DNA of 62,471 nucleotides from positions 1 to 62,471 of the forward strand of contig USCB01000008.1 of assembly GCA_900553125.1 (NCBI GenBank), written 5' to 3'. The notes below the pieces were generated by a model. The model ran no database searches. It was given only the letters and a program-made list of their open reading frames with translations, and had not been told where the DNA came from. This DNA is from an uncultured Clostridium sp. Lineage in GTDB: Bacteria > Bacillota > Clostridia > TANB77 > CAG-508. Position numbers and translations under genes: made by a program. Below are positions 45,564 through 53,461 of the stretch, one piece after another (position 1 is the first letter of the stretch; every line of letters starts with the position of its first letter).

Positions 45564-45698
45564 TTACAAATTGTGATTTTCTTTTATTTCCAATCTTAAT
45601 AAAGCTATCTCTCTTGTTAAATCAATCAATAACTTATCCCTCAATTCTATTTTATTTTCTATTGATATTAAAATTTCTTTTATTTCCTTCTCTTCCAT
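45564..45698 (-). CDS. 44-aa helical ORF ahead of ftsE
   Basis: Begins MEEKEIKEILISIENKIEL and ends EIKENHNL. GGAAAGGAAAAAAAT precedes the ATG and a good promoter lies 75 bp upstream. Predicted as one or two amphipathic helices. Size and helical-pair look recall Spo0E-like phosphatases, but the SQxLD signature is absent. It could also be a leader peptide for ftsEX. Not recognised. Confidence 0.5.
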   Translation of the reverse strand: MEEKEIKEILISIENKIELRDKLLIDLTREIALLRLEIKENHNL

Positions 45699-45773
45699 AT
45701 TTTTTTCCTTTCCATTTAAGATTTTAACCTTATTTGATTTTAAAAATTAACTTTACTGATATAATCTTTCTTT

Positions 45774-45802
45774 ATTATAATCACGAACAATTATTTTGTC
45801 AA
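45774..45802 (-). promoter_or_regulatory. Promoter of the ftsEX operon
   Basis: Minus strand TTGACA, 17 bp, TATAAT: an almost consensus housekeeping promoter. Confidence 0.85.
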
Positions 45803-45832
45803 TACCTTTATGAAAATTTGTTCGTTTTTATC

Positions 45833-45913
45833 TTAATTTGTTACTGTTCACGGCTAAATTTGTTAACCATACCTAGTGGTTAACAAATTTAGCCGTGAAC
45901 AGTAACAAATTAA
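45833..45913. repeat. Long hairpin repeat, 37-bp perfect arms (copy 1)
   Basis: TTAATTTGTTACTGTTCACGG...TTAACCA, seven-base loop, and the exact complement. It abuts the sigE stop at 45918. A second copy with three mismatches lies at 59380-59489. Confidence 0.93.
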
Positions 45914-45917
45914 ATAT

Positions 45918-46656
45918 TTATCCAGTTTTGCTCATAATATCTTTTTTCATTTTCCTTATAATTTTCTTTTCCAACCTTGAAATATAACTTTGTGATATAC
46001 CGTAATTCATCTGCAACCTCTTTTTGAGTTTTTTCATGACCACCATTTTTAAGACCAAATCGCATTTCCATAATATTTTTTTCTCTTTCATTAAGTTTAT
46101 CCATAGAAATTCTAAGCAAATTCTTATCAACTTCATCTTCTATATCTTTTGATGTAATATCACAATCTGTTCCAAGTATATCTGATAAAAGAAGTTCATT
46201 TCCATCTGCATCTTTATTTAAAGGTTCATCCAAAGACACTTCTCCTTTTATTTTATTTGTTCTTCTTAAATACATAAGTATTTCGTTTTCTATACACCTA
46301 GATGCATATGTTGCAAGTTTTATATTTTTTTCAGCTTTAAATGTATTGACTCCTTTTGCCAATCCAATAGTCCCAATTGAAATTAAATCTTCTATTCCAA
46401 TCCCTGTATTTTCAAATTTTTTTGCTATATATACAACTAATCTTAGATTTCTTTCGATAAGTACCTGTCTTGCCTCTAAATTATCTTCATCAGATAATTT
46501 TTGTATATAATATTGTTCTTCTTCTTCCAAAAGTGGTGGTGGCAAAGTTTGTGCTCCTGCTATGTAAAAAATGGGCTCTTCAATAATTTCTTCATTTTTT
46601 ATATATTTTACATATAATGAATTTGCATTTTCTTTTAAAATTTCTAAAATATTCAT
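45918..46656 (-). CDS. sigE: RNA polymerase sporulation sigma factor SigE, read through a +1 shift at CGG
   Basis: Mother-cell-specific sigma factor made as pro-SigE. 245 aa. Pro-region and GAQTLPPPL, region 2 (ERNLRLVVYIAKKF, then GIEDLISIG and the core-binding/-10 segment) and region 4. In region 4 the zero frame meets CGG at 46000-46002 (ADELRYITKL...), while skipping the C gives EVADELGISQSYISRLEKKI, the conserved HTH that reads -35, and ends MSKTG at 45918. Without the shift the -35-binding helix is lost. Lies 42 bases downstream of spoIIGA, which has the same kind of break. Confidence 0.9.
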
Positions 46657-46698
46657 TTTAATTTTAACCCTGTATAAATATACAAAGTTTCCTCCTTC

Positions 46699-47587
46699 CT
46701 AAATTACATCTATTCCCAGTAAAGCCTTATACTCATTCTTTTTACTAAGTTTTTTTGTATAAATTCCAATTATTATTTTATCCACATTTTTTACATCATT
46801 TTCTCTTTCAACCTTTATTTTATTAGCTTTTACTCCTAATAACATACCATTTTGCTTTCCTAAAGATGAAAATGGTATCACTTTTAATTTTGATATGTAT
46901 TCTTCTTTTATATTTTTTGGTATTTTTTCTAAATCACCCCCTAATATATTTTCAATATTTTCCAATATTTCCTTTGGTATTACATCATTCAATAATTCAT
47001 CCTCAACAATTACTACTGGTATATTAGTAATTGGCTCTTTTAGTAAATTTCCTGTATCTATCATGGCTCTTGTTTTTATCTCTTTATTATTTAATTCTAT
47101 TATTATATTACAAAATAAATCACTTTTAGATATTTTGGCTTTTACTAGTTTAAATGCTGCTAATACTACAAAGAAGGCTATTATTATACCTATAAAAATA
47201 GTTTTTAATGTATAATTTCCTAATATCACGCCATTTTGAATCGATATTTTTCCTGAATTTACCATATATATAACGCCAAGTGCTGCACCACCAAATACAA
47301 ATGATGTTAAATAAAAAAATATTATCATTTTTACCATTTCTTTATATGTTTTCGGTTTAAAAGATTCATAGACCATTATAACTGATAAAATTATTTTCCA
47401 TATTAAATTGTAGGTATTTTGTAACTTCATATAATAATATAGAATTACATATAATGCGCCAATAAAACTTCCGAATTATTATTCTTATAAATTTTATTTC
47501 TGATTTGCTAATTAAACCTGTCGCATATAATATTATAAAATTTAATATTAAATTTTCTAAAAATATAACATCTATGTAAATAGTCAT
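46699..47587 (-). CDS. spoIIGA: Pro-SigE processing protease SpoIIGA, read through a +1 shift at CGG
   Basis: Membrane aspartic protease that activates pro-SigE at the septum. 295 aa. Starts MTIYIDVIFLENLILNFII; five membrane helices in the first half; catalytic motif DTGN in RAMIDTGNLL. The zero frame meets CGG at 47471-47473 in helix 2 (IRIIIRKFYW...); dropping the C gives IRIIIGSFIGALYVIL and then YMKLQNTYNLIWKIILS, the expected sequence. Both genes of the operon thus need a +1 event. A promoter with 21-bp spacing, as in Spo0A-driven spoIIG, lies upstream. Confidence 0.88.
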
Positions 47588-47605
47588 TATCTCACCTTGT
47601 CTTAT

Positions 47606-47638
47606 ATTATAGACCCATTTAGCTAAAAAATTTGTCTT
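47606..47638 (-). promoter_or_regulatory. Candidate spoIIGA promoter with long spacer
   Basis: Minus strand AAGACA, 21 bp, TATAAT. Bacillus spoIIG also has an over-long spacer and depends on Spo0A. No full 0A box (TGTCGAA) is seen, only GACA half-similarity. Confidence 0.4.
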
Positions 47639-47672
47639 TTCTTAATGTAGAAAAAAAGAAATATTCTACAAA

Positions 47673-48398
47673 TTAGAACATTTCTTTTAATAAATCCATT
47701 GTAAATTCTTGAGCTTTTATACTTACATTTCTGTCATACTCTTCTTTTAATATTTCATTATCTGATATAACTCTTATGTCAATTACTGGAATTTTATATT
47801 GGTTAGCAACCGTATAAATAGCTATTCCCTCCATTTCTTCACATAAAATGCCGTATTTTTCATTTAGTTTAATTAACCAATCACATTCTGAATTCCAAAT
47901 ATCTCCACTTCCAATTCTTCCATAGTGAATTTTTCCATATTGATATTTATCTTCTATACCTTTAATTTTTTCTATTAATTCTTTACTTCCATTTTGTGGA
48001 ATTAATCTATCTTTTTCTCCTGCAACAAAATTTATTAATTCCCAATCATCTAAATTGTAGCCCTTCCCTTCTTCTTTAAATTTTGTGTTTATTGATGTTA
48101 TATTTATACAATCAGTTCCAATAACTATATCTGATTTATGAATGTCTCTTGATATTGCTCCTGCACAACCTTGGTTTATTATGTAGTCTGGGCAAAATTT
48201 TTCTATTGCAAGAGTTGTAGCTGCTGCGTTGTTTATAAGACCTACTTTTGAGTCACATAAGATTATTTCGTTTTCATATATTTTTCCTGTGTAAAATTTG
48301 CATAATTTGCTTTCTATTATTTGTTTTTCTTGCAGATTTTTTATTAGGTAGTTTAATTCTACATCTGCCATTGCTGAGATTATTAGTATTTTTTTCAT
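47673..48398 (-). CDS. mtnN: 5'-methylthioadenosine/S-adenosylhomocysteine nucleosidase-like protein
   Basis: Nucleoside-phosphorylase fold enzyme, 241 aa. Starts MKKILIISAMADVELNYL with AAAGGA upstream; NQGCAGA corresponds to the glycine loop, EEMEGIAIYTVA to the ribose-binding Glu segment, and VISDN to the catalytic Asp. Some positions differ from classical MtnN, so a related nucleosidase (futalosine or purine) is possible. Confidence 0.8.
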   Translation of the reverse strand: MKKILIISAMADVELNYLIKNLQEKQIIESKLCKFYTGKIYENEIILCDSKVGLINNAAATTLAIEKFCPDYIINQGCAGAISRDIHKSDIVIGTDCINITSINTKFKEEGKGYNLDDWELINFVAGEKDRLIPQNGSKELIEKIKGIEDKYQYGKIHYGRIGSGDIWNSECDWLIKLNEKYGILCEEMEGIAIYTVANQYKIPVIDIRVISDNEILKEEYDRNVSIKAQEFTMDLLKEMF

Positions 48399-48451
48399 TT
48401 TGGATATTTCCTTTCTTTTCCATTTTTTGATGCGAACATGCACCAGGGAAT

Positions 48452-48480
48452 TTGACATAATTCTAATATTATGATATACT
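48452..48480 (+). promoter_or_regulatory. Promoter of small secreted-peptide gene
   Basis: TTGACA, 17 bp, TATACT on the plus strand, 45 bp before the ATG at 48526. Confidence 0.8.
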
Positions 48481-48525
48481 AATATAGCAACCCGTTAATA
48501 ATACATCAGTTGAAAGGAGGAAATT

Positions 48526-48666
48526 ATGAAAAAAAACATTTTTTTCATAATAATCTTAGCAGCCAGCCTATGCGCTAACGTCATCTTGGCCAATTTGGCC
48601 TATAAAGGCGTTTCTAGTGCAATGCACTGGCAGGAGGCCTACAAGAACTTGGAAGAGTCCATGTAG
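48526..48666 (+). CDS. 46-aa secreted or membrane peptide
   Basis: Starts MKKNIFFIIILAASLCANVI after AAAGGAGG and ends EAYKNLEESM. The N terminus is a signal-anchor-like hydrophobic helix with a Cys at 16; the tail is short and polar. It has its own promoter and terminator, so expression is likely. GC-richer than the neighbours. Not recognised; a small membrane peptide or processed signal is possible. Confidence 0.65.
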   Translation: MKKNIFFIIILAASLCANVILANLAYKGVSSAMHWQEAYKNLEESM

Positions 48667-48675
48667 AACCTCTTG

Positions 48676-48725
48676 AAGGTTGTCTTTTGAAAATATAATT
48701 TATATTTCAAAAGGCAACCTTTTTT
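48676..48725 (+). terminator. Terminator of the small peptide gene
   Basis: AAGGTTGTCTTTTGAAA / TTTCAAAAGGCAACCTT with a long stem and TTTTTT. Its right arm also forms the minus-strand rplT terminator (48711-48734). Confidence 0.85.
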
Positions 48726-48734
48726 GGTTGCCTT
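48711..48734 (-). terminator. Terminator of rplT
   Basis: AAGGCAACC-TTTTTT-GGTTGCCTT; the left arm is shared with the plus-strand terminator, so the two hairpins are mutually exclusive. Confidence 0.8.
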
Positions 48735-48745
48735 AATTTTCATTT

Positions 48746-49096
48746 TTATGCATTTTTAGCGATATTTGCTATTTCTGTAAATGCTTTTTCATCATTTACA
48801 GCTATTTCTGCTAACATTTTTCTGTTTATTGTAACATTAGCTTTCTTTAATCCTGCGATTAATTTGCTATATGTTAATCCATTCATTCTTGCAGCAGCAT
48901 TTATTCTTGCTATCCATAATTTTCTGAAATCACTTTTTCTGTCTTTTCTTCCTACATATGCGTAAGATAATGATTTTAATACTGCTTGGTTTGCATTTCT
49001 GAATCTATAATGTTTTGCGCCAAAGTATCCTTTAGCTTGTTTTAAAACTTTTTTATGTCTTCTTCTTGTTATTTTTGCTGTTTTTACTCTTGCCAT
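48746..49096 (-). CDS. rplT: 50S ribosomal protein L20
   Basis: 116-aa 23S rRNA-binding assembly protein; basic N-terminal arm (ARVKTAKITRRRHKKVLKQA). L20 represses the infC operon through the leader in relatives. AAAGGAG upstream. Last gene of infC-rpmI-rplT. Confidence 0.98.
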   Translation of the reverse strand: MARVKTAKITRRRHKKVLKQAKGYFGAKHYRFRNANQAVLKSLSYAYVGRKDRKSDFRKLWIARINAAARMNGLTYSKLIAGLKKANVTINRKMLAEIAVNDEKAFTEIANIAKNA

Positions 49097-49121
49097 TTTC
49101 TTTTATTCTCCTTTCTACTTT

Positions 49122-49328
49122 TTAGTTACCATATGGTAATAATTTCTTGATTGTATTTTCGCATGTTTTGTCTGCATAAGCACCTGGACGTCTGCTATTT
49201 AATTTTTGTCTTTTTGTTTTATTTGCTAATAAGTGTCTTCTTCCTGATGTTGTTCTTTTTACTTTTCCTGTAGCTGTTAAAGAGTATCTTTTCTTTGCAG
49301 CTTTGTTTGTTTTCATTTTAGGCATGAT
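49122..49328 (-). CDS. rpmI: 50S ribosomal protein L35
   Basis: 68 aa, starts MPKMKTNKAAKKRYSLTATG; ATG at 49328 with AAAGGAG upstream, preferred over an upstream ATG. Very basic. Between infC and rplT. Confidence 0.97.
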   Translation of the reverse strand: MMPKMKTNKAAKKRYSLTATGKVKRTTSGRRHLLANKTKRQKLNSRRPGAYADKTCENTIKKLLPYGN

Positions 49329-49361
49329 TAAAACTCCTTTCAATTTTTGTTTATATATATT

Positions 49362-49871
49362 TTACGCTTTCTTAGATAGCATAATAAACATGTTTCTTCC
49401 TTCTAATTTAGGTCTTTTATCTACGTTTGCAATATCTTCTAGATTTTCTATAAATTTGTTTAATACGTCTTCTCCTAATTTAGAATTATTTACTTCTCTT
49501 CCTTTAAATCTTACTGTTATTTTAACTTTGTTTCCTTCTTCTATGAATTTTCTTGCATTTTTTGCTTTAAATCCAAAATCGTGTTCTTCTATATTTGGAG
49601 TTATTCTGATTTCTTTTATTTCAGCTATTTTTTGTTTTTTCTTTGCCTCTTTTTCTTTTTTAGCTTGCTCAAATTTGTATTTTCCATAGTTCATTATTTT
49701 ACAAACTGGTGGTTTTGAATTTGGGGCAACTAATACTAAATCTAGCTTTTTTTCTTCAGCTATTTCCAATGCTTCTTTTATTGAAACAACTCCTAATTTT
49801 TCTCCCTCGTCACCTATTAATTGTACTTCTTTTGCTCTTATTTGACCATTTATTGGTAATTCTTGTTTTAT
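49362..49871 (-). CDS. infC: Translation initiation factor IF-3 with AUA start
   Basis: 169-aa two-domain factor that blocks premature subunit joining and proofreads start codons. N-domain (IKQELPINGQIRAKEVQLIG), linker helix, C-domain with IRITPNIEEHDFGFK. The only G-U-G available overlaps AGGAGG, so the plausible start is ATA at 49871, eight bases after AGGAGG. Rare starts (AUU, AUA) are typical for infC because IF-3 rejects them and so controls its own synthesis. Confidence 0.95.
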   Translation of the reverse strand: MKQELPINGQIRAKEVQLIGDEGEKLGVVSIKEALEIAEEKKLDLVLVAPNSKPPVCKIMNYGKYKFEQAKKEKEAKKKQKIAEIKEIRITPNIEEHDFGFKAKNARKFIEEGNKVKITVRFKGREVNNSKLGEDVLNKFIENLEDIANVDKRPKLEGRNMFIMLSKKA

Positions 49872-49880
49872 AAAAAACAC

Positions 49881-50028
49881 CTCCTAAAACAATAAAAAAA
49901 TTGACTTTTCTTTGTTACAAGATAAGCCAATTAATCCACGCCAAATAATTAGTTTAATTATTTTATTTCTAACCTTTTCCCGGTTTGGTTAAGGTGAGAA
50001 GTGGAATACTTCTTCTTGCAACAAAAGT
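49881..50028 (-). promoter_or_regulatory. L20-type leader of infC-rpmI-rplT
   Basis: The leader carries the TTCCACTTCTCACCTTAACC segment typical of Firmicutes infC leaders, plus paired elements around GGCGTGGATTAATTGGC. Expected to bind L20 and attenuate the operon. Assigned by pattern and position. Confidence 0.8.
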
Positions 50029-50057
50029 ATTATATTATTTTTTTCAGGGTTTGTCAA
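50029..50057 (-). promoter_or_regulatory. Promoter of infC operon
   Basis: Minus strand TTGACA, 17 bp, TATAAT: consensus. Confidence 0.9.
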
Positions 50058-50187
50058 TAGTTTTTTTGTATTTTCTGCATTAGTTGCAATTTATAATTAA
50101 CTTTAATATTTTTACAGTTCTGTGTACTGATTTTTATTATCAATTTGTATACAATATTAGTTACATTAATTGAAAGGATGATATTTT

Positions 50188-50367
50188 ATGGAAAAATTAC
50201 AAATAAAAAAGTTCTCAAAAGCTAGTAAAAGTGTAACTCGTACTATTAGAATTAGTGGTACAACTTTTGATAAAATAAATGAGTTAGCAGATAAAAATGA
50301 AATAAGTTTTAATTGTGTTATTAATCAAATTATTGAATTTGGATTAAAAAATATTGAAACTAAATAA
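50188..50367 (+). CDS. Small ribbon-helix-helix protein
   Basis: 59 aa. VTRTIRISGTTFDKINELAD followed by ISFNCVINQIIEFGL is a MetJ/Arc-type RHH pattern, so it probably binds DNA as a dimer. GAAAGGATG before the ATG. A perfect TTGTATACAA palindrome at 50145-50154 in its upstream region may be its operator. No toxin partner is adjacent. Confidence 0.75.
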   Translation: MEKLQIKKFSKASKSVTRTIRISGTTFDKINELADKNEISFNCVINQIIEFGLKNIETK

Positions 50368-50370
50368 TTA

Positions 50371-50407
50371 TAAAATGGAAAAGATAAAAAATCTTTTCCA
50401 TTTTGTT
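50371..50407. terminator. Bidirectional terminator between RHH gene and gatB
   Basis: AAAATGGAAAAGAT / ATCTTTTCCATTTT with an AAAAA loop and T runs in both directions; serves the convergent RHH and gatB genes. Confidence 0.88.
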
Positions 50408-51850
50408 CTATTTATTCATTTCTTCTACAAACATTTTATTTAACATTTGTGGGTTCGCCTTTCCTTTAGTTTCCTTCATAGCTTGACCAACTAAAAATCC
50501 TAAAGCTCTATCTTTTCCTGCTTTAAAATCAGCTACTGATTGAGGATTATTTTCTAATACTTTTTGAACCACTTCTTTTATTGCTCCTTCGTCAGAAATT
50601 TGTATCCAACCTTTTTCTTTAATAATTTCTTCTGGTTCTCTAGGATTTTCGAACATTTCTGTTAATACTTTTTTAGCTATACTTGAGCTTATTGTTCCTT
50701 TATCTATTAATATTACTAAGTTTGCAAGTTGCTCCGCAGTAAATGGAATTTCTATTGGTTCCATTTCTTTTTCATTTAAGATTCTAGAAATATCAGAAAT
50801 TATCCAGTTGCTTACTGCTTTGTGATTACCACAAATTTTGCTTGCTTCCTCAAATAAGTTTGATAAATATTTAGATGAAACTATTATTCCGGCATCTTTT
50901 TCAGACATTTTGTATTCATTTCTATATCTTTCATATCTGCTTTCAGGTAATTCTGGTAAATTATTTTTTACGTTTTCTATATATTCATCAGATAATTTGA
51001 TTGCAACCAAATCTGGGTCTGGGAAATATCTATAATCTTGAGCATCTTCTTTGTCTCTCATTGGGAATGTTTTTCCTGAAACATCATCCCATCTTAGAGT
51101 TTCTTGCTCAATTACTCCGCCATCTTCTAGGACATCGATTTGTCTTTCTACCTCATATTCTATTGCTCTTGTTATACTTCTAAATGAATTCATATTTTTC
51201 ATTTCTGTACGTGTTCCAAGCTTTGTATCTGTTTTCTTTTTAACAGATACATTTACGTCTGCTCTTAATGAACCCTCTTGCATTTTACAGTCTGAAACCT
51301 CTATATATTCCAAAATTGATTTTAACTTTTTAAGGTATTTATCAACTTCTTCTGGTGAAGATAAGTCAGGTTCTGATACCATTTCAATTAATGGCACACC
51401 TGCTCTATTTAAGTCAACTAAGCTTCCTCCACCAAAATCATCATGGTTTAATTTTCCTGCATCTTCTTCTATATGAATTCTAAGCAATCTTATTTTCTTT
51501 TTGTTTCCATCTTTATCATCTATTTCAATATATCCGTGTTCACAAAGTGGTTTATCAAATTGTGATATTTGATATGATTTTGGCAAATCTGGATAATAAT
51601 AATTTTTTCTATCATTTTTACTGTTTCTTGAGATCTCACAGTTTGTTGCTAAACCTGCTTTTACTGCATATTCAACAACTTTTTCATTTAAAACAGGTAA
51701 TGTTCCTGGCATTGCCATACATATTGGACATGTATGTGTATTTGGGCTAGCTCCAAATGATGTTGGACATGAACAGAATATTTTTGTTTTTGTTGATAGT
51801 TCTGCATGCACTTCTAGTCCTATTACTACTTCATAGTCTTCTCTTGACAT
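50408..51850 (-). CDS. gatB: Asp-tRNA(Asn)/Glu-tRNA(Gln) amidotransferase subunit B
   Basis: Kinase/tRNA-binding subunit that activates misacylated tRNA for amidation. 480 aa. VVIGLEVHAELSTKTKIFC start, cysteine set CSCP...CPIC (zinc), RKNYYYPDLPKSYQISQ core, C-terminal YqeY-like tail. Start at 51850, AGGAGG upstream; the longer frame beginning MFTKEP is repeat-derived. Last gene of the aspS operon. Confidence 0.97.
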   Translation of the reverse strand: MSREDYEVVIGLEVHAELSTKTKIFCSCPTSFGASPNTHTCPICMAMPGTLPVLNEKVVEYAVKAGLATNCEISRNSKNDRKNYYYPDLPKSYQISQFDKPLCEHGYIEIDDKDGNKKKIRLLRIHIEEDAGKLNHDDFGGGSLVDLNRAGVPLIEMVSEPDLSSPEEVDKYLKKLKSILEYIEVSDCKMQEGSLRADVNVSVKKKTDTKLGTRTEMKNMNSFRSITRAIEYEVERQIDVLEDGGVIEQETLRWDDVSGKTFPMRDKEDAQDYRYFPDPDLVAIKLSDEYIENVKNNLPELPESRYERYRNEYKMSEKDAGIIVSSKYLSNLFEEASKICGNHKAVSNWIISDISRILNEKEMEPIEIPFTAEQLANLVILIDKGTISSSIAKKVLTEMFENPREPEEIIKEKGWIQISDEGAIKEVVQKVLENNPQSVADFKAGKDRALGFLVGQAMKETKGKANPQMLNKMFVEEMNK

Positions 51851-51867
51851 TTTTGTTTCCTCCTTTT

Positions 51868-51960
51868 GCTCTTTTAGGACCGGTTCTTTTGTGAACATTG
51901 TTCTTTTGGGACCGGTTCTTTTTGGTACATTGTTCTTTTGGGACCGGTTCTTTTAAGAAC
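51868..51960. repeat. Three GGACCGGTTC tandem repeats
   Basis: Three units, the first with a CTTTTAGGACC variant, filling the gatA-gatB gap just upstream of the gatB ribosome binding site. Confidence 0.9.
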
Positions 51961-51977
51961 AAAAATCCCATTTCTTT

Positions 51978-53450
51978 CTATTTTTTAAATTCTGGTTTAA
52001 AATTTTCTCTAAATTTAACTTTTTGCTCAAAAGTATAAGCAGCATTTAAAATCTTTTCTTCCTCAAATTTATTACCAATCAATTGCATTCCAACAGGCAT
52101 ACCTTCACTATCAACTCCACAAGGAATAGAAATTGCTGGAACTCCTGCAATGTTTATAGATACTGTACAGATATCTGCTAAGTACATTTCTAATGGATTA
52201 TTTGATTTTTCTCCAATATTGAAAGCTGTAACTGGTGAAGTTGGAGTTAAAATTACATCATATTTCTCAAAAGCCTTGCTAAATTCATTTGAAACAAGAG
52301 TACGAACTTGTTGAGCTTTTTTGTAATATGCGTCATAGTAACCTGATGATAACACATAAGTTCCAAGTATAATTCTTCTTTTAACCTCTGATCCAAATCC
52401 TTCACTTCTAGATTTTTTGTAGATTTCTTTTAAATTAGAATATTCTGGAGTTCTATATCCATATCTTATTCCATCAAATCTACCTAAGTTTGAACTTGCC
52501 TCAGCACAAGCGATTATATAATATGTTGCTAATGCATATTTTGCAACATCTAATGAAAATTCTTCAACTTCTGCTCCTAATTCTTTGTATGTTTCAATTG
52601 CTTTTGTAAGTTCTTTTTTAACTTCTTCATTTATACCTTCTCCAAAGAATTCTTTTGGAACACCAATTTTTAGACCTTTAACATCATTTTTTAAAGCTTT
52701 TGTATAGTCTTTTTTCTCTATTTCCTCTGATGTTGTATCTTTTTCGTCATGTCCAGCAATTAAGCTTAAAAGCATAGCACTATCTCTAACATCTTTTGTT
52801 ATAGGACCTATTTGGTCTAAGCTTGATGCAAATGCTACTAATCCAAATCTTGAAACTAGTCCATAAGTTGGCTTTAATCCTACAACACCACATAATGAAG
52901 CTGGTTGACGGATACTTCCACCAGTGTCTGAACCTAATGCCCAAGGAACCATATTAGCTGCAACAGCTGCTGCTGAACCTCCTGATGAACCACCAGGAAC
53001 CTTGTTCAAATTCCAAGGATTTTTTGTCTTTTTAAAATATGAACTTTCTGTTGAACTTCCCATTGCAAATTCATCCATATTTAATTTTCCTAAAGATATT
53101 ATATTTTCATCTTTTAATTTTTCTATAACTGTTGCATCATAAGGAGAAACAAAGTTTTCTAGCATTTTAGAGGAACATGTTGTTTTTGTTCCTTTCATAC
53201 ATAAATTGTCTTTTATTCCTATTGGAATTCCAGCATATTCTCCAAAATTTTCTCCATTGTCTATTTTTTCTTGTATTTTTTGAGCCTCTGCTTTTGCTTC
53301 TTCTAAGTATGTTGTTACAAATGCCTCTACTTCTGGCTCTTTTTCATTTATTCTGTTACAATAACTTTCTAGTATTTCTGCTATTGTAAGTTCTTTTCTT
53401 TTTAGTTTTTGTTGTAATTCGTGAACTGTTAGACTTGTAATTTCACTCAT
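51978..53450 (-). CDS. gatA: Asp-tRNA(Asn)/Glu-tRNA(Gln) amidotransferase subunit A
   Basis: Amidase subunit releasing ammonia from glutamine. 490 aa. Ser-cisSer-Lys triad: Lys in IGIKDNL, GGSSGGSAAAVAA and SDTGGSIRQPA. AGGAGG before ATG. Third gene after aspS and gatC, behind a nucleotidase gene. Confidence 0.97.
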   Translation of the reverse strand: MSEITSLTVHELQQKLKRKELTIAEILESYCNRINEKEPEVEAFVTTYLEEAKAEAQKIQEKIDNGENFGEYAGIPIGIKDNLCMKGTKTTCSSKMLENFVSPYDATVIEKLKDENIISLGKLNMDEFAMGSSTESSYFKKTKNPWNLNKVPGGSSGGSAAAVAANMVPWALGSDTGGSIRQPASLCGVVGLKPTYGLVSRFGLVAFASSLDQIGPITKDVRDSAMLLSLIAGHDEKDTTSEEIEKKDYTKALKNDVKGLKIGVPKEFFGEGINEEVKKELTKAIETYKELGAEVEEFSLDVAKYALATYYIIACAEASSNLGRFDGIRYGYRTPEYSNLKEIYKKSRSEGFGSEVKRRIILGTYVLSSGYYDAYYKKAQQVRTLVSNEFSKAFEKYDVILTPTSPVTAFNIGEKSNNPLEMYLADICTVSINIAGVPAISIPCGVDSEGMPVGMQLIGNKFEEEKILNAAYTFEQKVKFRENFKPEFKK

Positions 53451-53461
53451 TTTCTAACCTC

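Noticed and set aside
49878..49880. GTG start for infC
   Set aside because: GTG overlaps the AGGAGG site, leaving no spacer; ATA at 49871 has correct spacing.
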